Source of the DNA: Cryptomeria japonica
Lineage: Eukaryota > Streptophyta > Pinopsida > Cupressales > Cupressaceae
DNA length: 64,000 nucleotides
NCBI RefSeq assembly: GCF_030272615.1
Contig: NC_081406.1
Coordinates: 248,551,218 to 248,615,217 of the forward strand
Direction of reading: 5' to 3'
Position numbers and translations under genes: made by a program. Positions 48,630-61,547 of this stretch are shown here, in pieces (the stretch's first letter is position 1; each line of letters opens with the position of its first letter). The notes under the pieces were generated by a model, which did no database searches, was not told the DNA's origin, and saw nothing but the letters and a program-made list of their open reading frames with translations.

Positions 48630-48769
48630 ACCTTCAAGTGAAATAAAAAATTTTATTAAGGGAAAATGGGTTTTGATGGGCCCTTGAAACCCATTACAGC
48701 ATAAGATCAAAACATAGCCATTAACACACTAAAAAAAGCAAGAGACAACAAATAAAGGCAAGACAACTA

Positions 48770-49827
48770 ACCAGCAGACAAAAGGCTATCAACAAAAAAA
48801 CAACAAAAAGGACTGACAGAGAAATAGCCAAGGCTAGGTAAAGTTCTTAAGTAGCTCGGCAGCTTCCAGCTCCAGTTTCTCCATGTTCTTAGCAGTCTAC
48901 TTAATTTCCTCAATCTCCTTGCTTTGGCTTTTGTTTTTTCTGGTGCTCGCGCGAGTTCTTCTACCATGACAGATCTCCTTATTTTCAGGGGTGTCTTCGT
49001 TCACCTCAGTGATGTCCCAGAGGCCTTTTCCCCTTAATCGCTATCAAGCTTGCTGATAAGAACCTTCATTCTTGCAGATGCGGCCTTTAAGATCTTATGG
49101 CTCTTCTCCCAAACCTTCTTGAGCGTATTCTCAACCCCTTCCATCCTTTTTTTAGTAGCCCCAACTTTGTTCTCTAAGATTTGGAAGCTATTACGTTATG
49201 CATTAATGATATCCTCAGCATTACTGATTGCTTTGGTAATTTCACTTAAACAATCAGGGAGGGAGATAAATATACCAGTGCCAATAGCTTCTAAAGTCTC
49301 AATTTTGGTGGCTTCCTGGGTTTGCTTGCCTTTTATGCTTGTTATTTCCTTCTAAATCCAGTGGAAAACCTTGTTGAAGCTATCCATACCATTTTATAAA
49401 AAGATGTCGATATCTAGATGGGAGCCATCCTAGGCCTTGTCTCCCGCAGGATCCAAATTTACCTCCAGACCCACCTCCATCAAATATGCACTCATAGCTT
49501 CCATCATGGAGGCGTCCTCCCCAACCAGGACCTTATCCTTAGAACCAGTCGAGAAGGGTGAATGGTTCTTATCTCCCACATCCTCATTTCTCAGAGTTTT
49601 CCTTGTATGCTTCTAGCTAGAGAGGATTTGGACCTCCTCGCTGTCAGTCTCCATATCATCATTAGTCTTGTCTTCCTCCTCATACCATCTTTCATCATCC
49701 TCCCCCTTCTACTTCCTTCTAGCTGACCCTTTAATTTGATCCTCTTGCCCTATTTTTCTTCTCTGCTTGCTTGACCTTGCGATATGGGGGTCATCCTCAA
49801 CATCAACTTCAATATTGTAACCTTCAC

Positions 49828-49900
<73 letters not shown>

Positions 49901-50571
49901 TAGCCTTCCAATTACTCATTCGACTCAAAAACCTCTGCAATGTTAAGATAAACAATGGTATTCTTGATGTGATTTTACAAAATCACCATCAGACCCTCAT
50001 GCATAGAAAGATTGGTTTTGGGGTTGGAGATAGCGTCCTTTATCCCAACATTAAGGGTACATAACAAATAATATGGGATGAAAATTTTCTCTTTATACCA
50101 GAAATGGTTGAGAATAACAAAATGATAGTTGTAAACTCTAGTAAATATCCCATCTAAAGTGATAAATTCCATAATATCAAACAAAACCCATCGCCATATC
50201 AACTTAATTACCTTTGGGGAGTAGTAGGTATGACTTCCCTTCACCAAACTAGCTTTCTCCTCCTCATCCTAATAGAATTTCTTCACTGCAGCATTAGACA
50301 ACTTCCCATCCCTATAGAACTTAATACCATCCATCTGTAGACCCGTAGCCTCAACAATCATGGTCTCATTCACCTTGACCTTCCTACTACCAATGGTCAA
50401 GGTGCCCTTATTCCATCCCTTTTTGAAAATCCTTGTAATTTTTTGTCGTTTCTCTTGCATTCTCTCCATAAAATCAATCATTTTAGTTACTTGCAACACA
50501 ACCTTGACCCGAGGAGGGTCCTGCGATTTATCAATTTTGGTTGCCTCTATTCTCTTGTGATTTCCTCCCAT
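48770..50571 (-). pseudogene. LINE third ORF region, function unknown
   Basis: Starts MGGNHKRIEATKID at 50571, 244 bp after the ORF2 stop. The first 300 codons are nearly open (one stop after AVKKFY at about 50270) and look globular: KMIDFMERMQEKRQKITRIF, KVNETMIVEATGLQMDG, then YYSPKVIKLIWRWVL and FTRVYNYHFVILNHF. An aspartate run encoded by about 24 GAT codons follows in another frame, then an acidic, lysine-rich linker and a coiled-coil-rich C-terminus (about 49380-48850) with several stops. I do not recognise the family; it resembles uncharacterised plant transposon-associated proteins. An independent gene lying next to the LINE is an alternative. Confidence 0.5.
49828..49900. repeat. (CAT)24 microsatellite
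   Basis: 73 bp of uninterrupted CAT/ATG repeats. In the minus-strand third ORF it encodes an aspartate run. The upstream part of that ORF is in a different frame from the aspartate frame. Confidence 0.95.
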
Positions 50572-50815
50572 TTTCTTATCAATTTTTGTCAATTGTGATT
50601 TCCTGCAAATACCACTCTTCACAATGGACTTTCTAATAAGCAGTGAAGAAACCACTAGAAGCCAATGGATATTTCTAATGCTTCCACTCGAAAAGGACAA
50701 AAGCACCCACAAATCATGCAAGGTGATCCAACAATTATTAATGTACCTTCTTCTCAATTGCATACAAAATTGTTTACTGATGCCACAACCTCCCCTATCA
50801 TCTCGGGAAATGATT

Positions 50816-53800
50816 TCAAATCCGGCCTTGCTTACCATGATATATTTCATAAATTAAGATGTCACGTGCCACTCGAGGGAGCTCCCCCTCGTTATTATAA
50901 ATTTTGATTTGCCCGCTCCATATTGCCTCATTGGCGGCCTAGTCAGCACTCATGTTGTCCTCTTTGTAATCATGAGAAATGTAGCATTGATCAAACCCCT
51001 CAAGCATCTCCCTGGCTAAATCAATGATATTGTTAATCATCCACGAGGGTTGGTGTTTACCAAGGAGGATCTCGATAATGTTTTTAGAATCCCCTTCCAT
51101 CCATAACAATTTGACTCCTAGATTGTGTGCTAATATGATAGCTTGGAGGGCACCCATAGATTCAGCGAGATGATTAGTCTGAATCCCCAAGGGAAAGGCC
51201 ACCGCCCCAATGTAAAAGCCAACACCATTCCGGATAACTCCACCATAGCCAACAGGCCCTAGGTTCCCTTTAGCAGTCCCATCGAAGTTGGCCTTAAACC
51301 AGTCATTAGCGGTAAAAGACTAGTTGCACATACTTATTTTGATTTGGTTGGTGTTGGTGTCCATGTAGGCTGGGATGTTCTAGCTATTGAGAACATCAAG
51401 ATCCTCCTTACTATTGTAGTAATGATCTCCTCTAGCCATCACATTCTCAATAAAATTATATTTTATCTTGGGCCAAACCACCTCAGAAGTGTTAATATCA
51501 TTCCTAAAGATTTTGTTATTCCTCTCTTTCTAGATACCCAAAAGGATATGTGCAAAGGAAAACTTCCATAAATTTCTTATGGTCAGATTATTTGTATTTT
51601 AGTACCAACTCCTGAAGCAGTCTTGAATCTCCTTTGGGAACACCCAATTCAAACCCGAATGCTAAAAAAATATAGCCCAGATATGTTGGACATAAGGACA
51701 ATGTATACAAATGTGGTTCACTGATTCCTCATTATTGAGACAAAGATAGCATATGTTAGGGATGAAGATACCCCTCTCTCTCAAGTTATTTGTGGTTAGT
51801 ATCTTATTTTGCAAAAGAATCCATAGAAAAATATTAATTTTAGGAGTGAAACCTGGATGCCAGGCCTTAGCCTAGCATGGGCTAGGGTCTTAAGACTGAG
51901 CCAACATAAGGACAACAAATGATGCAGAATAAATCCCTGAAGAGGTACTGCTCCACACCAAGTGGTCATCCCTTCTAGGATTTAAAATAGCATGGTTGAT
52001 CACTTGGTTTGCCTACTTAAGGTTGGGATCAATAGAGTTGAGGTCCACCCATTTTTGATCTCTTCAATAGTCATCAATTTTAACACCAAAGGGTCCCTTT
52101 CCAACCAGCCAGCTTCCTCCTGAATCTATCAACAAGATTGTTCCAAAACAAATCCGTAGGTTTCGTTCCCAAAGGAAGACCCAGGTAAATAGAAGGGGGC
52201 TTTCCAATTTGGCAACCAAGGATCTAGGCCATCCTATTCTATCTTTCCTCCTGGGTGTTGAAGAAGAAAACAAAGTTTTTTTCCCAATTAATTATTTGAC
52301 CCATGGCAAAACTATAATTTTGAGAAGGTTCTTCATAGTGGAAGCTTCTTTAATCGATGAAGTGTCCATTAAGATGGTATCATCAATAAATTGTTGATGG
52401 GAGCAGGCTTTGAAATCAGAAGAGGGAGGGATACCCAGCAGAAGCCTTTGAGAAACAAATTTGCTAATAAATCTACCCAAACATTCAGCGAGACTGAAGA
52501 AGAGAATAGGGGAGATGGGATCCCCCTGTCTCATGCCCCTAGAAGTTTTAAAGAAGGGGGAAGACACACCATTCACAATGACAGAGAAAGGAGTCAATAT
52601 AAGTTGGTCAATCAACTGAATAAACCTATCACAAAAGCCAAAAGCACCAAGCACCCTACCCAAGAAGCGCCAGTCCACATGATCATAGGATTTAGACAAG
52701 TCCAGCTTCATCAAGAAGCCTTGTTTCTTAGATTCCACCAAAAAGTGTATGTTTTCATGTATGGTAATGATAGAGTCAAGGATTTTTCAGCCAAGAACGA
52801 AGCCACTCTGCTAAGGCGATATAGTAGACGGGAGAATCATTATCAGTTTGCCAATAACCACCTTCAAGATAATTTTGTAGAAAGAATTGCATAAGCTTAT
52901 CAGATGAAACTTATCCATAGAATCATCCCTAGGACATTTGGGAATCATAACTAGAAAAGTAGCATTGAGTTCTTTTAAGATAATCCTATCCCCTAAAAAT
53001 TATTGCACTCCTTTAACCACATCATATTTGAGAATGTTCCAAAAGGCTTGAAAGAAGAACAACGGGAACCCATCTGGACCCGGGGCTTTGTTGCCATCAA
53101 AGGAGAAAACCACTTTCTTAACCTCCTCCTCAAAGGGAATGGCCACAAAAGCCTTGTTCTGAACATCATTAATGATAGAAGGAATGGTCTCTAAGAGGGC
53201 CCTCTGAGAAAGATAATCTAGACCACTATCCGCCAAGAGAAGAGATTTGAAAAAATTCCTGGCTTCATTCCCAATCTCATCATCCTTTTTAGTTTCAATT
53301 CCACCAATAATCAACTTTGAGATCCTATTTGCATCCTTATGTTTCATAGCAGTCATATGGAAGAACCTAGTATTTTTGTCCCTATCTTTAAGCCAAAGAG
53401 ATCTAGACCGTTATTTCCAAAAAATTTCTTCTCTTCTGATAATCTTATGATACTTAACAAGAACTTCATTTTCCTCCCTGATAAACACTTCATTATATCC
53501 ACTAGTTTGGATTTTATCCTATATTTCCTTAAGCTCAATCTGAGTTTTGGACTTGGCAGCAAAAATATCCCCAAAAAATTCCTTGTTCCATTTGTTTATA
53601 TTATCTTTCACATGCCTTAATTTTTTCTCCATTCTATACATCATGGTCCCTTTGACATCAATAGACCACCACATTTCAATGGCCTTCTCAAGGTTAGGAT
53701 AGTCCAGCCACATCCTTCCAAATCTAAATGGGAAATTTCTTTTAACACTTATATTCTCAACAAAAAACACCACAAGAAAGTGGTCAAAACCAATCCTAGA

Positions 53801-54088
53801 AATTGTCAATAGGGAGCATAGATAATGGTTAAACCAATCATTAGAAATAAGGGCCCTACCAAGTCATACTTTAATAAGATCTTCCCTCACCCTACGGTTG
53901 GTCCAGGTGAAATTGGTACCTTGGAGATCAATATCAAGCCGACCTTGGTTATTGATAAAGTTCAACGAATCCATTCTTCATTCTAACTGAGAGGGGACAC
54001 CTCCAAACTTCTCTTTGTCACGGAGAGGGGTATTGAAGTTCCCCATGACCAACCATGTTTCATTCTTAAAAAGAGATCGAATGGCCTA
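50816..54088 (-). pseudogene. LINE ORF2: endonuclease remainder, reverse transcriptase, RNase H
   Basis: The reading resumes with NETWLVMGNFNTPLRD (about 54060), the endonuclease GDFN motif with Asp changed to Asn. The reverse transcriptase has NKAPGPDGFP (about 53090), KLDLSKSYDHVDW (motif A, about 52700), RGMRQGDPISP (about 52540) and FIDDTILM (catalytic DD, about 52410; the usual YADD is FIDD). The RNase H domain has FDGTAKG (about 51290), AESMGALQA (about 51165), MEGDSK (about 51100) and EDNMSAD (about 50945), giving the D-E-D-D set. The tail GELPRVARDIL precedes the stop at 50816. At least five in-frame stops are present, so it is inactive. Confidence 0.85.
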
Positions 54089-55199
54089 TGTTCGCTTGAT
54101 GATGATTTTTATAATGGATGACTATGTGTTGTCATTGATGGCACACATATACACACACATATGTTCACATTGTCATAGTCATCTTAGCTAAGGAATACCG
54201 ATATCATTTGTATTGAGAAGTCCAACCGGTTTGAAGGTGTCTAACTAGTATATGTAGACAACTGATATATGTAGGAATGACATTTGGTTTTGGTCAATTT
54301 TCACTGACACCAGTTTGGAGATACTGCAGAGATCAACAAGGAAGAAAATAGAGGACAATCGGTCAATGAGTTGGAAGCGGTTAACACTCAACCAGTATCA
54401 GTGTTCCAACCAATTTCATTGATAGTGTGATGAGCTATCACCAGTCGTAATGAGTTATCTCTAACCGACAGATTTGGTGATAATCTGTGATGTGTTATGA
54501 AAGATTTTCCACATACACTGAACCTAGGAAATTGTGATGAGGTTCTTGAGCCGACATGAAATCTAATGTCTATAAAATGGCATTGTGATGAACTATTTTT
54601 ATGATGAGTTGACGAGATTTATTGAAGAAGTTGCAGAGTATGTCGGTGATGCAATATTGAGTGAGCAGAATATTATCTATACAAGAAACATGTGCTATTT
54701 CTAGATCATACCACTTGTTGTTTTCTAATCACTACAACAGTTAAATCCCCTAACCGAGTAATCTCTAACAAGCTTCATTGTACAAGTCCTCTAATCAGGT
54801 GATCCATTAGTTTGGGTTTGAAATCCTCTACCAAGGTTACTCCTAACAGGGTACTACCTTTAACCGGGTATAGCTCCTAGCAGGGCTTTGGGATCTTTAA
54901 TAGGATTCACTCCTAGCAGAGCACTTTGTAGACCTTAACTAGTCAGCTACCTATTTCTGCAGATAGTTAACTTGTGAGTCCAATCTCACCATGGTTTTTC
55001 CCAGTTGGGTTTTCCATGTATAAACACTTGTGTTATGGTGGAATTTTTTACTTGTTGTGGATTCTTTTATAACACTTTGAATTGCATGCATAGTCTTAAG
55101 TAAACTTGTTAATTGTTTTTACCAGTCTGTGTTTAAAGTGGTATTGTTTTTTCTATCACTGATTCATTCCCCCCTCTCAATGCATTATAAGTCTATCCA
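54089..55199 (+). repeat. 5' LTR of copy B
   Basis: 1111 bp, beginning TGTTCGCTTGATGATG and ending TCTATCCA one base before the primer site. Confidence 0.85.
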
Positions 55200-55200
55200 T

Positions 55201-55212
55201 TGGTATCAGAGC
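55201..55212 (+). other. Primer-binding site of copy B
   Basis: TGGTATCAGAGC, an exact match to the plant initiator tRNA-Met site. Confidence 0.92.
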
Positions 55213-55260
55213 CTACCTTCCTTAAGGATTAATCGCTTGGAAGGAAACCCTAAAGCCATT

Positions 55261-56531
55261 ATGGGGGATATGAGCTATAGAGAGATGGCTAGAGTGCTTG
55301 ATGCAACCAAGGAAGAGCTTGAAACCATGAGAGGCAAATTCAAAGCTTCACAAGTTAAAAGGAGAGAGATGACTGAGAAACTATTGGAGATCTATGACAA
55401 TAGTTCTTTAGATGAGGCCAACATTGATGCACTGGCTGAAGAAGTAGAAAAAATGAATGATGAAAAGCTAAATTTGAGGAGAGAACTAGAAGCCCTAACA
55501 ATTCGTATGAGTCAAGAACTTGAAGCAAGGAGGGCAGCTGAAGACCTGATCAAAGAGAGAGATCATGAGATTTCTAAGATCAAACAGGAGAATGCAGCTT
55601 TGCATGAACATTGGCATGAGGAGAAGGAAGAGAAAGAAGCATTACAGTTATATCTTCAAATGGTAATGTCTCTAAGAGAGAGACTGACAAATCATAATGA
55701 AGATGTTACCAAAGAGCTTACTGAGGCTAATGGGAAGCTTGAAAAATTCAATAAGAGTTCTTCTATGCTGGATGAGCAGATTCAATCTCAGAGAATGAAA
55801 AGTGACACATCTGGACTAGGATTCAATACATCTAAGAAAGGAGAATCTTCTGGTACCAACAGCAACATGCACAAAGGTAAAACTTCTCCTAAGGCTAAGA
55901 AGCCTATCGATAACAAAGCTTTCAAACCTGGACATACTGCTAATGTGTGTAGAAGTAGATCTAATGAGAGCACAGGCTATAATGCTAATGCTAGATATGT
56001 GTCTAGAAGATTTGAAGGTCATTGTTACACATGCAATATGTATGGACATAGATCAGTTGAATGCAGATATGGAGCAAACAATCCAGCACCTCATATGAAT
56101 CCAAGACCTAACAGTGATTGGAGAAGGACTTATGACAACTGAAGAAACATGAACTGGAAAAAACCCTATGTCAACTGGTTTTGTCCATATGAAATGGAAA
56201 AGGTAACAAATGTGATTTGCACAATTTGAAATAACTATGGACATGTGGCTATGAACTGTAGAAGGAGAACTGGAAGAGGTATTGTAGAACCTTGGAGAGC
56301 ATCTGGGATGGCCTGCTATCATTGTTAGAAATTGGGACACATGGCTAAGCTTTGTAGAACCAAGAAGAACAAATCAATTAACCACTCTGGAGATTAGAAT
56401 GGTAAGAATAAGGTTGATATTGAAGAAACTAGAATGAAGATGAACAAAATTTGGAAGAACAAAAGTGAGGACAAGCCAGCAGAAGAATCTAACCCTTCAC
56501 CTAGTGTAGAGAATCCTGTACCAGAGAAATG
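55261..56531 (+). pseudogene. gag-like region of copy B
   Basis: Starts MGDMSYREMARVLDATKEEL at 55261. A coiled-coil stretch of about 170 residues is followed by a serine- and lysine-rich linker and zinc-knuckle motifs (for example CYTCNMYGHRSVEC at about 56024), parallel to copy A. It would be an RNA-binding structural protein of the particle. It is broken. Confidence 0.75.
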
Positions 56532-57069
56532 ATCTTTTCAACAAGCCTAAGGGGAGCATATTGGTAAATCTACTTTCGGACCCCTTGAAGAGTGTATGGT
56601 AAGAGAGTTTTGCATTTCGAGTTGTATTATGAGAATTCTTGATATCATTGCCTATCAGTTTTCTAAGGATTAGCAACCGGTTATATACCTATCGGTATAG
56701 CTGAATTTATTAAGTAGTAATTAGGGTTTGTTACCCTATCGGTTATGTAATTAATGCAGTGGGTAAGTTTATAAAATAAAGTTTTACTAAGTTACTTTTA
56801 CCCTAATAACATTCGAAGAATATTTTTAAGCACTTGCAGAGCGAAACAGAGAATTGTTAGTTGGTTGTGAATGGATTTGTGCTACGGATCAAATATTGAA
56901 TCGGATTCGAAGATAAGAAAAGACGAAACAGGTGTGCATTTTGAGAGATCAACCGAAAACCCTGTCAGCATGAAGGGAATAAAGTATTCTTTTGTTAATC
57001 TCTCTCTAATCAAGATTATCTAGAATGACATTGTTGTCTACTCTAGTAGTGAGACTTATGATTACTGCT
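56532..57069 (+). other. Spacer between the two ORF regions of copy B
   Basis: Contains CTAAGGGGAGCATATTGG, a purine-tract-like word, then AT-rich sequence with no gene. A secondary promoter or splice site for the second ORF could lie here, but none is evident. Confidence 0.4.
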
Positions 57070-60000
57070 GAAGTTATGGAGTCTATGGAATCAAATAAAA
57101 TAGAATCTTATAATGCATTGTCTCAAGTTCTGCAAGGTGTTATGATGAAAGGTGATTTATCTAGTTATATAGACTGTAAAATTGAGGATCTAGGATCACT
57201 GTCAATCTATTCACAACTCAAATCTTTGTGTGATAAGAGCAGGAAAATCAAACCCAAATTCATTAGGGTTTATGAAAAGGGTTTTCACAATGCGACATAT
57301 TTTCTTGAAGATTTTGAGGAAGAGCATGTTAGGTTTATCCTTAGTCATGTGCGTGGAGAGAATATGTATCTTGACAGGTCGCACAAAATCACAAAGGAAG
57401 AGATTCATGTAGTGACTGGTTTCTGGCAAATCAGTGAAGTACCAAAACTGAGGACAATTTCAAAAGAGACTGTGATTGCATTGACACAGACCACTACTGA
57501 CAGTCGTTCTATATTGGTCAACATCATTGCAGATCCAGTAGTCAGATTTGTAAAACTATTGTCATTGGCTATCAGATATTCCATTCTAGTAGGATGACCA
57601 ATGTACCATCTGCTGTTGTGCATGGCACCTACAAGATGATTATAGAGAATGCAAATTATGATTTGTGCGAGGCAATGAGAAGTCAATTGATGTTGAACTT
57701 AAAATCAATTAAGAATGACAATAGTCAAAATTTTAAATATGGTCAACTCGTGATTGGTCTATTCCTCTATTTTTAGAATTTTATACCAAGAATTGGTGAC
57801 ATTCAATGGTCGAAGGACATACCGGTTACAACTCAAATCAAAAATAGCATTAAGGTTGTAAAGAACACATTTCTTGTTGCCATTAACAGATATTTTAATG
57901 AGTTTCAAAAGAAGATGAGCACAAGGTTAAGGCTACCTGATGAAGTGGTGAAACACTTTGAAAAAGACATATGTTTCACTGTAACCACTGACTTTTGCCT
58001 TATGGAGGCCATTGACCCCAAGGAAGAAGAGATGGAAGAAATGAGCTATGAAGTCAACTATGACTTACTAATCGGTTATGCCAAAAAAAATTTGGCATCT
58101 CCTAAGGATAAGAAGAAGAAAAGACTAGGAACTTACTAGGAAAGGATTGCACCTACTTAACCTAGTAGTGCCAAATAGAAAAATAAGAAAGTTGAGCAAG
58201 CAAATTTAGTGACCACTAGTACAAGTGTGAAAGTATTCAAGTAAAAAAGGAATCGGTACCCAAAGTATATGCAAAGAAGCTGATTGGAATGAAGAAGAGA
58301 GGCATACATCTCATTCTTCAAGAAAAATCTGAGGATACTGACACTGAAGAGGAACCAAAGAAGATGAAATTGACTGGTAATAAATCCAATCCAGTAGGAG
58401 ACATTTTAAAGCAGAGTACTCCTATTAATTTTACATCATACAAACCAATGACTGATTTTGAGAGGACATTAAAAACATTAGGGAGGAAATGGTTTGATAA
58501 TGTGAAAGAGTATTTTGATTCATTTGATGAAGGACAAAAATAACAAATTGTTCAAGAGGTAATCAACCATCTGTGTCAATACAATCGATTGCCTCAAGAT
58601 ATTGAAAAGGATTATTTTGATTCTTTATATTTTATTCTTGAAAATAAATGGAAAATAGCTATAAAACAGGATCAAGAAATTATTGATAGATTTTTCATTC
58701 AATATTTTCCTGATTTATCTAGAGATGAATGATTAGCATTGCTTGCTACGTACAAAGGATAGTTTCACTATAAGACAAGAAGAATGAAGCTATTGAATGG
58801 ATAGATATAACATGTTGAAGATGATACTCACCAGATAGCTAAAGGCATTCAAAGGATGAATGAGCAATTGAAGTATCATAAAAATAAACCTGACCAAACA
58901 TAGATTGGAGCTAGATGTTGAAGAGTTTATTACACTAAATGTTGTCTATCCTGTTAAGAATAAGGATGACACAACTTCTCCACTGGTTATTTTCTTTGTA
59001 GATGATATTGAAGAAATTCAGGACACTATTGATACAACTGTTAATTTCATTGAACCAGTTAAGGAAACTAAACAACAACTAGACATTACTGATACATGGG
59101 AAGCAGTTGAAGCAACGGTTAATGAACCAAGTATGGATATTCAACTGCCACCGGTCACTACAACTACATAGGAGAAACAAATAGAGGTAGAGAAAGAGAA
59201 ACCAGAGAAAGAGGTTGAAGAGAAGGAGACTGGAAAGAAAAAGGCTGAAGAGAAAGAGAAAATAGAGGAGAAGATAGCAGAGAAAAAAGATGAAAAGGAA
59301 AAAGAAAAGATGAAGCAACAAACAGATGATGAGGATGACTCAATAAGCATTACAAGACCTATAGATATAGATAATATGACTGCATCTGAAATTATGGAGA
59401 TTGCTATTGTGATGCAATACCAGGCTCAAAAGAAAAGGCTAAAAGAGCAGAGAAAAGAAGTAGAAACTATACAAACTGTTGTTGACATTTTGTCAAGTCT
59501 CCTACCAGAGACTGACATTGGCAATTTGTCTACCCCTATCGACAAACTTGGATAGTTGGTTGCTGATACTACTAACCAACTGAAATCACTTGAAGAAGTA
59601 GCATATACTTTAGCTGAAAAGAATTATAGAAAGAAGAGGGGAGAGAAACTAATGACAGATATTGATAAAGGGAAGATTGCTTTATCTATGAATAAAGATC
59701 TTTTGAGATCTGATGTTGAAACTAGAGGAAGAATTTTGGCCTATATAGCTAACGTTTCATTTTTCTATTCTAATTTGAAGAAGAGGTGAGAAGCGATAGA
59801 AAAGGAACTGGAGAAGATATGTAATGCTTACATACCATTACAAGATTCAACCTTAGATTTTGGCAAAATAGTTGATGCTTTGCAACATTTGTTAGATGTT
59901 TATGATTTTGAACAAGTTAAGCGACTCAGATCCTTAAAATAACTGAAGAACTAGTTCAGTCCAAAAGTGGACATCTTACAAAGTGCATAAAAGGAGTCAT

Positions 60001-60180
60001 AAGCGGTTTTGGCGACCCCAGATGAGCATAGTAGATGCAATGGAAGAATTCGCTTCACAAGTTATGACAACTATTGAGATCACTGAAACATTATTGGAAA
60101 AGTGGGATAATGATTTTACACATATGAAGATTACTTTTAGTGACATTTTCTTAAAAATTGCAGTGAACACTCCTTGAAAA
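57070..60180 (+). pseudogene. Second ORF region of copy B, function unknown
   Basis: Open stretches at 57025-57597, 57594-57776, 57915-58139, 58289-58543, 58905-59171, 59310-59555, 59556-59789 and 59983-60177 form one long region. The first three correspond to copy A (IESYNALSQ, HVVTGFW, YDLLIGYA). Beyond the part seen in copy A are a strongly glutamate- and lysine-rich stretch (about 59165-59320) and helical, coiled-coil-like segments. No enzymatic motif is recognised. It occupies the place of pol. Confidence 0.6.
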
Positions 60181-60404
60181 ACTATTATATTTATGTATAT
60201 GTAGTTTTTGATGCAAATTTTGGTATAATATATATGTATTTTACTCTTCAATTTGGCATTGTTGTCAAAGGGGGAGTATAAATATGTATGTGTTGTGAAA
60301 ATTTTGTATGTACTGTTAAGGGGGATTAGAAAAATGTATGTACAATTTTTGTAAGCACACTTAGTTGTAAAGTTGTAAAATTTTCCAAGTGTTGCCATCA
60401 ATAC

Positions 60405-60417
60405 CAAAGGGGGAGAT
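60405..60417 (+). other. Polypurine tract of copy B
   Basis: AAAGGGGGAGATT directly before the LTR start TGTTGGC, as is usual for plant LTR elements. A similar run occurs at 60269-60274. Confidence 0.85.
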
Positions 60418-61547
60418 TGTTGGCTTGATGATGATTTTTGTAATGGATGACTTTATGTTTTGTCATTGATGATACACATATACACACACATATGTTAAAA
60501 TTGTCATAGTCATCTTAGTTAAAGCAAACCGGTATCATTTGTATAGAGAAGTCCAACCAGTTTGAAGGTGTCTAACCCATATATGTAGACAACCTATATA
60601 TGCAGGAATGAAATTTGGTTTTGGTCATTTTCACTGACACCAGTTTGGAGATACTACAGAGATCAACAAGGAGGCAAATGGAGGACAATCAATCAATGAT
60701 TTGGAAGCAGTTAACACTCAACTGGTATCGGTGTACCAATCGGTTTCATTGATAGCGTGATGAGTTGTCACCGGTCATTATGAGTTATCTCTAACCGATA
60801 GATTTGGTGGTAATCTGTGATGTGTTATGAAATATTTTCCAAATACACTAAACCTAGGAAATTGTGATGAGGTTCTTGAGCCAACATGGAATCTAATGTC
60901 TATAAAATGACATTGTGATGAACTATTTTTATGATGCGAGATACAAGTGATGAGTTGATGATATTTATTGAATAAGTTGCAGAGTATGTCAGTGATGCAC
61001 TATTGAGTGAGCATAAGAGGATCTATACAAGCAAGATGTACTATTTCTAGATCATACCACCTATTTTTTTCTAATCACTACAACAATTAAATCCCCTAAC
61101 TGGGTAAGCTCTAACAAGGTTCATTGTACAAATCCTCTAACCAGGTGATCCATTAGTTTGGGTTTGAAATCCTCTACTAAGGTTACTCCTAACAAGGTAC
61201 TACCTTTAACCAGGTATAGCTCCTAATAGGGCTTTCAGATCTTTAACATGATTCACTTTTAGCAGAGCACTTTGTAGACCTTAACCGATCAGTTACCTAT
61301 TTCTGGAGATAGTTAACTTGTGAGTCCCATCTCACTGTGGTGTTTCCCAGTTGGGTTTTCCATGTATAAACACTTGTGTTATAGTGGATGTTTTACTTGT
61401 TGTGGATTCTTTTATAACACTTTGGATTGCATGCATAGTCTTAAAAAAACTTGTTAATTGTTATTACCAGTCTGTGTTTAAATTGGTATTGTTTTTGGTA
61501 TCACTAATTCACCCCCCCCCCCTCTCAGTTCTTTATAAGTCTATCAA
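60418..61547 (+). repeat. 3' LTR of copy B
   Basis: About 1130 bp, beginning TGTTGGCTTGATGATG, collinear with 54089-55199. A pure C run lies at 61511-61522. Confidence 0.85.

Noticed and set aside
49771-50064. Open frame on the plus strand with a polyhistidine run
   Set aside because: It is the antisense reading of the CAT microsatellite inside the LINE region; there is no family similarity, and the minus strand carries the coherent coding signal.
57025-60180. Possible host gene inside copy B
   Set aside because: It lies between the gag-like region and the purine tract of the element, and the same region recurs in copy A, so it belongs to the transposon family.
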